From the NCBI GenBank assembly GCA_031552315.1, contig JAVBMP010000159.1, positions 1 to 21,211 on the forward strand: 21,211 bases of DNA. Direction: 5' to 3'. Within the stretch, counting starts at the first letter, position 1; each line of letters begins with the position of its first letter. Origin of the DNA: JAVBMP01 sp031552315. GTDB lineage: Bacteria > Desulfobacterota > Desulfovibrionia > Desulfovibrionales > Desulfovibrionaceae. Under the pieces are notes generated by a model. It was given only the letters and a program-made list of their open reading frames with translations. It was not told the origin of the DNA and ran no database searches. Positions 8,049 to 15,372 of this stretch are shown here, piece after piece. A program made the position numbers and the translations under genes.

Positions 8049-9179
8049 TTATTTCCGCACAAGTTTCACAACCGTTATTTCCGGCGGGGAAAAAAGCCGC
8101 AGGGGCGGCCCCCAGTACCCGGTGCCATTGCTAAGGTAAAGCAGGCCCTTTTTGCCATTGGGCAAATCCGGGTTGGGCGCTACCGGCCCCAGGCCCTGTT
8201 TGCACCCGTGCACAAGCCAGGTAAGCAGCCCGGCGGGCCATATTTGCCCCCCGTGCGTGTGGCCGGAAAGCTGCAAGTCAAAAAGCCCGGCGGCCTTTTC
8301 CGGAATGGCCGGGCGGTGGCTTAAAAACAGCACAAATTTGTTTTGGTCGGCCTTGGCAAGCACGTCCGGCGCCAGGGCGCGGTTGGGCACTATCGGGTCA
8401 TCAATGCCCGCTATTTCAATGCCCCCAACCTGTTCCACCCGGCCGCGCAGCAGGGTGAAGCCCGCGTCTTCCGTGAATTTTATGGAATTTTCCAGCCCCC
8501 GGTAATATTCATGGTTGCCCAGTATGGCAAACTTGCCCAAGGGGGCCTGAAGCTTGCGCAGTATGTCCTTTTCTCCGTTGCGACTGTGCATGTTGGTATC
8601 CACCAGGTCGCCAAGCATGACAATTACGTCCGGCTGTTGGGCGTTGCACATTTCCACAATGGAATCAAGCTTCTTCAGGCTGGTTTGCGGTGAAAGGTGC
8701 ACATCGCTCATGGCGGCTATGGTCAGTGTTTGGACAGCTTGCGGTAACTTGTCTGTTTTTAGGGTAACTTCTTTTATTTGCACGTTTTGCGCTTCATAAA
8801 GCGCCCAGCCGAACAGGCCAAGGCACCAGGCGAACACCAGCAGGGCGAATTTTTTGCCCAGCAAAAAGCCCAGGGCGTTGCCGCCGCCAAATTTGCCCAC
8901 GGCCAGGGCCAACAGGCGCAAAACATCGGCCATTACCAGCCAGCTTATGGAAAGCATGACAAAGCCGACCCAATAGTAGGAAATAAACACCAATGCCATG
9001 CCCATGGGGCTTTCCGGCAAATTGCGGCGGAAGAGGAAGGCCGCGAACATTACAAGGCAAAGCAAAAAGAAAATGCCCTGCCACACCCGGCCATTGCCGA
9101 ATGTTCTGTGTAAATTCCAATAAATATAGGCATGTGTCGCCAAAAAGGTGACAAGGGTCATTATAAAAAAAGTTCTCAT
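8049..9179 (-). CDS. Membrane-anchored calcineurin-like metallophosphoesterase
   Basis: The protein has 376 residues. The N-terminal 130 or so residues contain about four hydrophobic segments (near 4-22, 32-50, 60-92 and 108-127). A metallophosphoesterase domain follows, with the full two-metal motif set: SDVHL (D159, H161), GDLVD (D191), GNHEYY (N222, H223), SHRP (H288) and SGHTHGGQ (H307, H309). The arrangement matches the YkuE/YaeI-like family, some of which act on UDP-diacylglucosamine or other phosphoesters at the membrane; the substrate here cannot be assigned. The catalytic domain begins right after the last membrane segment. No strong ribosome site is visible at this ATG. Flanks suggest a stand-alone unit. 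Confidence 0.88.
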   Translation of the reverse strand: MRTFFIMTLVTFLATHAYIYWNLHRTFGNGRVWQGIFFLLCLVMFAAFLFRRNLPESPMGMALVFISYYWVGFVMLSISWLVMADVLRLLALAVGKFGGGNALGFLLGKKFALLVFAWCLGLFGWALYEAQNVQIKEVTLKTDKLPQAVQTLTIAAMSDVHLSPQTSLKKLDSIVEMCNAQQPDVIVMLGDLVDTNMHSRNGEKDILRKLQAPLGKFAILGNHEYYRGLENSIKFTEDAGFTLLRGRVEQVGGIEIAGIDDPIVPNRALAPDVLAKADQNKFVLFLSHRPAIPEKAAGLFDLQLSGHTHGGQIWPAGLLTWLVHGCKQGLGPVAPNPDLPNGKKGLLYLSNGTGYWGPPLRLFSPPEITVVKLVRK

Positions 9180-9492
9180 TTTTCGCGCCTGAAAGGAGTT
9201 TGTAATTTTTAAAAATTAGGGTAAAGCTTTTGCTGTAATTCGCTTTTGCGCCGCCCGCCGCAGTGTGAAATTTACGCGCGGCGGCCCGGGCAATATTGGC
9301 GGCGGCGCTGTTGATCAAGGCCGCCAGAATGCTAACAGAATAAGTTGCGCTTCACAATAGAGCGTTTGACGGGCCGAATGGCCGAAATGGCCGCGTTAGA
9401 AAGCTGAAAACATAATGGGCTGAAATGGCTGCCAGGAGCGGCCGCCGTCAAGCGGCAAATTTGAAGCGAAAATGTCATAAAAGGATAAACCA
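9180..9492. other. Intergenic gap between divergent genes, no feature recognised
   Basis: This roughly 310-base spacer separates the divergent phosphoesterase gene and era, so it must hold both promoters. It contains short GGCCGAAATGGCCG-like repeats near 9370-9395. No confident -35/-10 pair, no member of the palindromic repeat family and no credible small gene was found. Confidence 0.4.
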
Positions 9493-9504
9493 GTGGAGAA
9501 CAAA

Positions 9505-10434
9505 ATGAGCACAGCCGGGCACCGTTGCGGCTGGGTAGCCCTTATGGGGCCGCCCAACGCGGGCAAGTCCACCCTGTTAAACAGCATGCTGGGGCAAAAG
9601 GTGGCCATTGTCACCCCCCGGCCCCAGACCACCCGCAACCAGATTACCGGCATATTCACAGACAAGGATGCCCAGATAATCTTTATGGATACGCCGGGTA
9701 TTCACCAGTTGCGCGGCAAGATGAACCGCATCTTGCTGCAAGCGGCCTGGCAGGCCATGGACGGGGCGGATGCCCTGGTAATTCTGCTGGATGCCGATGT
9801 CTACGCCCGCAAGCCGGAACTGATGGAAAAAGACATCAAACCCCTGGTAAGCCCCATAAAGGCGGAAAAGCGCCCGGTTATTGTGGCCCTGAACAAGGTT
9901 GACCTTTTGGGCGACAAATCCCTGTTGCTGCCGCTGGTGCAAAGCCTGGTAGCCATGTGGCCGGGGGTGGAGGTATTCCCGGTTTCCGCCCTTACGCGGC
10001 AGGGTTTGCCCCAGCTTCTGGCGCGGTTGAAAGAGACCTTGCCGGAGGCCCCGGCCCAGTTCCCGGAAGACCAGCTTTCCACCCTTTCACTGCGTTTTAT
10101 GGCGGCGGAAATTGTGCGGGAAAAGCTTTTCCTTTCCTTGCGGCAGGAACTGCCCTATTTCACCGCCGTGGATATTGAAAACTGGCAGGAAGAGCCGGAA
10201 CGCGAATTGACCCTGATAAACGCCGTTATCTACGTTGGGCGCGACACCCACAAGGGCATGGTAATAGGCAAGGGCGGGCAAAACCTGAAAAAGGTGGGGC
10301 AGGACGCGCGCAAGGAAATTGCGGCCCTTACCGGCGGCAAGGTACACCTTGAACTTTGGGTGAAGGTAAAGGAAAACTGGCCCGAAGACCTCAACTTTTT
10401 GCATGCCCTCGGCCTTGGCGCGGAAGGGCGCTAG
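9505..10434 (+). CDS. era: GTPase Era (30S ribosome biogenesis)
   Basis: This essential GTPase binds the 3' end of 16S rRNA and assists small-subunit maturation. The GTPase domain has P-loop GPPNAGKS (15-22), switch region PQTTRNQITGI, DTPG (62-65), NKVD (130-133) and SAL (161-163). The C-terminal KH domain has the signature MVIGKGGQNLKKVGQDARKEI (from about 252). The length (309 residues) is normal and there are no repeat insertions. Two starts are possible: ATG at 9505 with GGAG six bases upstream (chosen), or GTG at 9493 with AAGGA seven bases upstream, adding four residues. It is followed by hypF after about 75 bases, probably in one transcript. Confidence 0.95.
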   Translation: MSTAGHRCGWVALMGPPNAGKSTLLNSMLGQKVAIVTPRPQTTRNQITGIFTDKDAQIIFMDTPGIHQLRGKMNRILLQAAWQAMDGADALVILLDADVYARKPELMEKDIKPLVSPIKAEKRPVIVALNKVDLLGDKSLLLPLVQSLVAMWPGVEVFPVSALTRQGLPQLLARLKETLPEAPAQFPEDQLSTLSLRFMAAEIVREKLFLSLRQELPYFTAVDIENWQEEPERELTLINAVIYVGRDTHKGMVIGKGGQNLKKVGQDARKEIAALTGGKVHLELWVKVKENWPEDLNFLHALGLGAEGR

Positions 10435-10508
10435 CGGGCCATGCGGGCGCTGAAACCGGCGTGGCCGATTCCCTCGATTCTGCGGGTAAAACCGGCGCGG
10501 GTGCGGGC

Positions 10509-13500
10509 ATGAAGCCGCGCCCGGAACAGGCCCGCAGGCGTTTTACCCTTTCCGGCCGGGTGCAAGGGGTGGGCTTTCGCCCCTTTGTGTACCGGCTGGC
10601 GCATGAATTTTCTTTAAGCGGCTTTGTGCGCAATAGCCCGGAAGGCGTAGTGGTGGAAGCGCAGGGCGGCCCGGACGCCCTGGATGCCTTCGGGCAGGCC
10701 TTGTTGCACCGTTTGCCGCCTTTGGCGCGGGTTAGCGCCTGCCGGGTTGAAGAGTTGCCGCCGGAAGCGCCGCCCGCAGCCGCTTCGCCAGGCACCGCCG
10801 TTTCGCCAGACGAAGCTGTTTCGCCAGGCACAGCGCCGGATTCCGCGCAGAACGCTCCCGCTGGGCACAGCTTCAGTATTTTCAGCAGTGACAGCGGCCC
10901 GGCCCATGCCGTGCTTATAAGCCCGGACGTGACCACCTGCCCGGACTGCCTGGCGGAAATGCAAGACCCGGACAACTGCCGCTTCCGTTACCCCTTCACA
11001 AACTGCACCAATTGCGGCCCGCGTTATACCATTACCGCGAACATGCCCTATGACAGGCCCTTTACCACTATGGCCTGTTTCCCGCTTTGCCCGGCCTGCG
11101 CGGCGGAATACGCCAACCCGCTGGACAGGCGCTTCCACGCCCAGCCCAACGCCTGCCCGGTGTGCGGGCCAAGGCTGTGGTTTGTGAAGGCGGGGGAAGC
11201 TTCCGCCCCGCCGCTTTCCACTGTACCCGCCGGTTTTTCCGCTTCCCCTGTTTTTACGCCGCTCCCGGATTTCTCCAGTTCAGCCGCTTCCGCCGCCAGC
11301 CCTGTTCCGGCCATCCCTGAACAGGCCATCCCGGAACAGGCCAGCCCCGAACAGGCGGCAAACGCCGGTAACATCCGGGCTATAAGGGCCGCCGCGCAAG
11401 CCCTGCTGGCGGGAAAAATTGTGGCGGTGAAGGGGCTGGGCGGCTTTCATCTGGCCTGCGACGCAAGCAACCCGGAAGCCCTGCGCGAATTGCGGCGGCG
11501 CAAGAACCGCCCGCACAAACCCTTGGCGGTTATGGTGCCAGATATTGCCGGCGCGGAATTGCTGGCCCGGCCCGGCCCGGCGGAAAAGACCCTGCTGGCC
11601 TCTTTGGAGCGGCCAATTGTGCTTTGCCCGCTGCCCGCACCGGAAGAGGCGGCCCGCCTGAACACCCTGAACCTGCTGGCCCCGGACAATTCCTGCCTTG
11701 GGCTGATGCTGCCCTATACCCCGCTGCACCATCTTTTGCTGGCGGAATTTGCCGCCCTGCTTGAAGAGGCCCGCGCGGGGCACGCGGCCGGAACAACAGG
11801 CACCGCAACGGCCAGCGCCACGCTGGCGCGAACAAATATTTTGCCCGCCTTGGTAATGACTTCCGGCAACCGGGGGGGAGAACCCATTGCCCTGGGCAAC
11901 CGGGAAGCTGTGGAAGCCCTTGCCGGTATTGCCGATGCCTTTTTGCTGCATGACCGCGATATTTTGATCCGCGTGGATGATTCCGTTGTCCGCGCCTTGC
12001 CGGAAGGGCTTTGCGCCGCGTCCGGCACGCCGGGCCTTGCGCCGGAACGTCTTTTCTTGCGGCGCTCGCGCGGCTTTGTGCCCGCGCCGCTTCCCCTGCC
12101 GCCCTTTCAAACCCCCGCCCTGCCGGGCGAAGATTCCGAAACCGGGCAGGCCGCCCCGGTCATGCCATCCGCGATTACGGCATCCCCGATTACGCCATCT
12201 TCAACCGGGCCAGCCCCGGTTAACCCTGCCCCGCGTAAGTTTGTCCCGCTTAACTTTGTCCCGCTTAATTTTGCCCCGGTCAAGCCAGCCCCGGTCAACT
12301 TTGTCCCGGCCAACTCTGCCCCGGCCAAGCCAGCCCCGGCAATACTGGCTTTGGGCGCGGAACTTAAAAACACCATTTGCTGCGCGCGTGGGGCGGAAGC
12401 CTTTGTCAGCCAGCATATCGGCGATGTAAGCAATGTGGAGACCGCCGCCTTTCAGCGTGAACTTGCCGAACACTTGCCGAAAATCCTTCAGGTGGCCCCT
12501 CAGGCCATTGTATGCGATGCCCACCCGGATTTTATGAGCACAGAGCTGGCCCGTGAATTGTCCGCCGCTCCGGCAAAAAATGGGCAAGCCCCCTTGCCCC
12601 CTTTACCCCCTTTACCCCCTTTACCACTGTTGCGGGCGCAACACCATGTGGCCCATGCCCATGCGGTGCTGGCAGAAAACCGGCATTCAGGCCCGGCCCT
12701 TGCGCTGGCCCTTGACGGCAGCGGTTATGCGCCGGACGGCACCGTGTGGGGCGGCGAATTGCTGCTGGTGGACGGCCCGGCCCGTTCATGGAACAGGCTT
12801 GGGGCCTTGCGCGGGCTGGATTTGCCCGGCGGGGAAAGCGCCATCCGCCAGCCTTGGCGCTTGGCCCATGCCCTGCTTTTTCGCCTTGGCCTGCTGGATG
12901 AAGCGTTGGAAAACCCCGGGCGGGGCGGGCGGCCGCTGCCCTGGCTGGAAGGGCCTTGCGCCTTGCCGCAAGATGCCGTTGCCGCCGGGCTTTTGCCGCA
13001 AATGTTGTTGAAGGGCGTAAATTCGCCCAAAAGCAGCAGTTGCGGGCGGCTTTTTGACGCGGCTTCCGCCCTGTTGGGGCTATGCTTGCGCACCAGTTAT
13101 GAAGGACAGGCCGCCATAAAGCTGGAAGAAGCCCAGCAATTGCGCTGGAATGCCGTGCCGGACATTCCGCCCGGCAGCCTTTGGGCTTGCCCGGTATTGC
13201 CTTTTTCCGCATTGCCCGCTTCAGAATTGCCCGCTTCAGAATTGCTTGTTTTAGAATTGCCGGGGCCGGGGCAGGCGACGGAATGCGCGGCGGAAGCTTC
13301 AGAGGCTTGCGCCCCACGCTTCATTCTGGATACGCACGCCCTTTTCCGCGCGCTTTATGAAGAATGGAAAGGCGGAGCGCCAAATGCCCTGCTGGCCCGC
13401 AAATTTCATGCCTCGCTGGCGGCTGGCCTTGCGGAACTGGCCCTGCGCGGGGCGGAGCAAAGCGGGGTAAAAACCGTGGGCCTTAGTGGCGGGGTAATGC

Positions 13501-13646
13501 AAAACTCCACCTTGTTGCAACTTTTGTGTTCCGGCCTGCGAAGCCACGGCCTTACCCCGCTGATACACCGGGCCTTGCCGCCCGGCGACGCCTGCATAGC
13601 TTACGGGCAGACGGTTTGGGCGGCATTTGAGCTTGCCCGTCCCTGA
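10509..13646 (+). CDS. hypF: Carbamoyltransferase HypF, [NiFe]-hydrogenase maturation, repeat-expanded
   Basis: HypF makes the carbamoyl-AMP and thiocarboxamide used to build the CN ligands of [NiFe] hydrogenases, with HypE. All domains are present in order. The acylphosphatase domain (about 10-80) has GRVQGVGFRPFVYRLA. The zinc-finger pairs are CPDC (144/147), CTNC (166/169), CPAC (194/197) and CPVC (216/219). The YrdC-like domain (about 287-525) has VAVKGLGGFHLACDA and RRRKNRPHKPLAVM. The Kae1-like domain (about 610-1045) has QHHVAHAHA (711-719), LDGSGYAPDGTVWGGE and GLSGGVMQNS (991-1000). Its 1045 residues exceed the usual 750-800; the excess lies in low-complexity blocks near 84-118, 228-288, 421-441, 530-611, 688-708 and 900-935. 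The start is placed where homology begins; an earlier ATG at 10356 would overlap era. No hyp neighbours are present. Confidence 0.94.
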   Translation: MKPRPEQARRRFTLSGRVQGVGFRPFVYRLAHEFSLSGFVRNSPEGVVVEAQGGPDALDAFGQALLHRLPPLARVSACRVEELPPEAPPAAASPGTAVSPDEAVSPGTAPDSAQNAPAGHSFSIFSSDSGPAHAVLISPDVTTCPDCLAEMQDPDNCRFRYPFTNCTNCGPRYTITANMPYDRPFTTMACFPLCPACAAEYANPLDRRFHAQPNACPVCGPRLWFVKAGEASAPPLSTVPAGFSASPVFTPLPDFSSSAASAASPVPAIPEQAIPEQASPEQAANAGNIRAIRAAAQALLAGKIVAVKGLGGFHLACDASNPEALRELRRRKNRPHKPLAVMVPDIAGAELLARPGPAEKTLLASLERPIVLCPLPAPEEAARLNTLNLLAPDNSCLGLMLPYTPLHHLLLAEFAALLEEARAGHAAGTTGTATASATLARTNILPALVMTSGNRGGEPIALGNREAVEALAGIADAFLLHDRDILIRVDDSVVRALPEGLCAASGTPGLAPERLFLRRSRGFVPAPLPLPPFQTPALPGEDSETGQAAPVMPSAITASPITPSSTGPAPVNPAPRKFVPLNFVPLNFAPVKPAPVNFVPANSAPAKPAPAILALGAELKNTICCARGAEAFVSQHIGDVSNVETAAFQRELAEHLPKILQVAPQAIVCDAHPDFMSTELARELSAAPAKNGQAPLPPLPPLPPLPLLRAQHHVAHAHAVLAENRHSGPALALALDGSGYAPDGTVWGGELLLVDGPARSWNRLGALRGLDLPGGESAIRQPWRLAHALLFRLGLLDEALENPGRGGRPLPWLEGPCALPQDAVAAGLLPQMLLKGVNSPKSSSCGRLFDAASALLGLCLRTSYEGQAAIKLEEAQQLRWNAVPDIPPGSLWACPVLPFSALPASELPASELLVLELPGPGQATECAAEASEACAPRFILDTHALFRALYEEWKGGAPNALLARKFHASLAAGLAELALRGAEQSGVKTVGLSGGVMQNSTLLQLLCSGLRSHGLTPLIHRALPPGDACIAYGQTVWAAFELARP
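10790..10850 (+). repeat. In-frame 18-nt repeat in hypF (after acylphosphatase domain)
   Basis: Three diverged 18-base units around TTTCGCCAG encode Ser-Pro-Gly-Thr-Ala-Val / Ser-Pro-Asp-Glu-Ala-Val. They fall in the linker between the acylphosphatase and zinc-finger domains. Confidence 0.65.
11310..11360 (+). repeat. In-frame 15-nt repeat in hypF (before YrdC domain)
   Basis: Three consecutive 15-base units (GAACAGGCCATCCCG-like) encode Ile/Ser-Pro-Glu-Gln-Ala. They sit at the end of a roughly 60-residue Ala/Ser/Pro-rich linker between the zinc-finger and YrdC-like domains. Confidence 0.75.
12225..12345 (+). repeat. In-frame minisatellite in hypF (YrdC to Kae1 linker)
   Basis: Tandem units alternating CCCCGGTCAA and TTTGTCCCGCTTAA encode Phe-Val-Pro-Leu-Asn and Ala-Pro-Val-Lys-Pro repeats, residues about 574-611. 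This is the longest of the HypF expansions, exactly at the junction of the YrdC-like and Kae1-like domains. Confidence 0.75.
12588..12632 (+). repeat. In-frame 9-nt repeat in hypF (polyproline)
   Basis: Four 9-base units CCCCCTTTA/CCCCCTTGC encode Pro-Leu-Pro repeats at residues about 695-706, immediately before the QHHVAHAHA metal motif of the Kae1-like domain. The last units are identical, so this is the most likely copy-number-variable site in the gene. Confidence 0.75.
13205..13260 (+). repeat. In-frame 15-nt repeat in hypF (C-terminal region)
   Basis: Three 15-base units GAATTGCCCGCTTCA encode Leu-Pro-Ala-Ser-Glu near residues 902-917. They fall in a linker within the Kae1-like domain before the conserved C-terminal GLSGGVMQNS block. 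Confidence 0.7.
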
Positions 13647-13672
13647 AGCGGGCTGACAGGCTGAACAGGCTG

Positions 13673-13699
13673 TTGAAATATTGCACCTGCCGCCATAAT
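13673..13699 (+). promoter_or_regulatory. Possible promoter for the Sel1-like gene
   Basis: TTGAAA (13673-13678) and CATAAT (13694-13699) are separated by 15 bases, shorter than ideal, and lie 30 bases before the ATG at 13730. AAGGAA (13717-13722) is a good ribosome site seven bases before that ATG. The promoter is plausible but weakly supported. Confidence 0.3.
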
Positions 13700-13729
13700 G
13701 CTATCCTCCAAACTTTAAGGAACATACCA

Positions 13730-15163
13730 ATGGACAACAAAGAAAAAGAAAAAATCGATCAGGGGGCAATAATCGCCTGGTGTCTTTTAGGCCTTTTTTT
13801 CAGCATTTTTTTAGTGCTAAGCTTTATTTTCTACATAGAACCCTGGAAGCTTGTTCCCAAGGAAGCCCCCAAACCACTTCCCGCCACAGCTATTGATCCA
13901 TTTGACCGCACAGATATTTACTTTACGGAAATAATGCGATCAGATCCTGAATGTGTCCGTAGTATTCGCGGGAGGGATTCTAATAACTACACAAGCTGGC
14001 TGGCTTGTACTGACTATGAGCGTTCAGCATATTCCGCCCTTCTTTACCACTTGATAAAAGGAGAGCTGCGTGCCTTGATGCCGCTATATAAAATGCACGC
14101 CCACTATAAAATAAGCCATGAAGATCTTGACCCTTATTACGTTGAGCATCTGCCAGAGACAGAAGAAAATTATAACATACGCAAAGCAAAGTACACCCAA
14201 GAGGCCGATGTAATGGCCGCATTCTGGGAAAAATGGGCTATAGAAATTATAGGCGAGGCGGATTTTCGTTACGAACAGGCAAAAATTCATTTACCCGGCA
14301 CATATGCTGACAAAAGATCTTTCCGCTATGTGCCTGGAAAAATATATTCGGATGAGACAGAAAAGTTTATGGCCTATCTAAGCAGGGCCATGGATCTAGG
14401 AAGCGCTGATGCGTGGTATTATTACGCCATAGAAAAATTGGATGAAAAAAACTACCCAAACCCAAGTAAAAACCCCTACCTGATAAAAGCCGCGGAACTT
14501 GGCGACCATGCAACGCTGCATTTGCTGGGCGAAGAATTTATGAACAGCTCCAATGAAAAAGATTGCCAAAAGGGATTGCAATATTTAGAAAAATCTATCC
14601 ATAAAAATAACTACCACGCCCTGTATGATCTTTTTATACTTAACAGTATTGGTAATAAATGCGTAAAACGCAACACGGAAAAAGCGTTTTATTACACCTT
14701 GCTTAATCACCTGGCCAGGAATGACAAGCTCCCAAGGCCAGAAGAACTTGGCGATGTTGGCCTTATGTTTGTTTACACCCAGGCCCTGCACCCGGTGCAG
14801 GGGGAAAACCCCTTCCCCCCTCTGGATCCCCTGCCATACCACGATGATAAAATGCGCAGCATTCTGGCTTCATATATGAACCTTGGCTATTCTATGAAAA
14901 AAGAAATGACGGAGGAAGAAAAAAAAGAAGCCAGAACCATGTATAGGAAATACTATAATGACGCAAATGAAGCTTACAAAAATATGCCTGCCAACCCGGC
15001 CAAACAACGTTTAGTTGAAATGCAGGCGCGCTTCAAGCAAAGCTTGCCCGCTATAAGGGCGGAAATTGACAGCCAGCATGCCTGGATTAAGTGGAGCCTG
15101 CTTCCGCAAAAAATATTTGATGCCGCCCGCGAAGAGGCCTTGATAAAAGCTGGGAAAAAATAA
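13730..15163 (+). CDS. AT-rich membrane-anchored protein with Sel1-like repeats
   Basis: The 477-residue product is not recognised as a named family. Residues about 12-36 form one membrane segment (IIAWCLLGLFFSIFLVLSFI) after a short charged N-terminus, which suggests an inner-membrane anchor with a large periplasmic or cytoplasmic helical domain. Residues about 210-325 look like Sel1/TPR-type helical repeats: YLSRAMDLGSADAWYYYAIE, YLIKAAELGDHATLHLLGEE, YLEKSIHKNNYHALYDLF. Such repeats usually mediate protein contacts. Start 13730 was chosen for its AAGGAA ribosome site; an upstream in-frame ATG (13673) has none and would put extra residues before the anchor. The gene is clearly richer in A and T and in Lys/Asn/Tyr codons than its neighbours, and it lacks the GC-rich minisatellites, consistent with lateral acquisition. 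The function is unknown. Confidence 0.8.
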   Translation: MDNKEKEKIDQGAIIAWCLLGLFFSIFLVLSFIFYIEPWKLVPKEAPKPLPATAIDPFDRTDIYFTEIMRSDPECVRSIRGRDSNNYTSWLACTDYERSAYSALLYHLIKGELRALMPLYKMHAHYKISHEDLDPYYVEHLPETEENYNIRKAKYTQEADVMAAFWEKWAIEIIGEADFRYEQAKIHLPGTYADKRSFRYVPGKIYSDETEKFMAYLSRAMDLGSADAWYYYAIEKLDEKNYPNPSKNPYLIKAAELGDHATLHLLGEEFMNSSNEKDCQKGLQYLEKSIHKNNYHALYDLFILNSIGNKCVKRNTEKAFYYTLLNHLARNDKLPRPEELGDVGLMFVYTQALHPVQGENPFPPLDPLPYHDDKMRSILASYMNLGYSMKKEMTEEEKKEARTMYRKYYNDANEAYKNMPANPAKQRLVEMQARFKQSLPAIRAEIDSQHAWIKWSLLPQKIFDAAREEALIKAGKK

Positions 15164-15200
15164 TTCAATCTGCCTTTATGACATTTTTGCTTTCAGATTG

Positions 15201-15365
15201 TCGTAGGCGGGCAAAGCCCGCCTACGATTGCTTACAAACCCCGCAATGCCGGGGTTTGTAAAGGCCCGCCCGCACTCAACCGGGGGCGCTTTACGGCGGC
15301 AATGCATGCCGCCCGTCCGCCTGCGCGGCAACCCGGTTGACAAAGGGGATTTTGCCAACCGCCTC
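15201..15365. repeat. Mosaic palindromic repeat element, inverted copy
   Basis: Relative to the element at 4827-5030 this copy is inverted and holds modules E, D, C and B in turn. The palindrome TCGTAGGCGGGC/GCCCGCCTACGA is 15201-15227. The TTACAAACCCCG/CGGGGTTTGTAA hairpin is 15232-15261. GGCGCTTTACGGCGGCAATG onward (15285-15311) is identical over 27 bases to 16459-16485. A GGTTGACAAAG/TTTGCCAACC module is about 15334-15360. It fills nearly the whole gap between the Sel1-like gene and pagP. Confidence 0.85.
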
Positions 15366-15372
15366 AAGGCGC

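Noticed and set aside
10356..10508. Extended start for hypF inside era
   Set aside because: It would overlap era by about 79 bases and add 51 residues with no resemblance to HypF. The family similarity begins just after the ATG at 10509.
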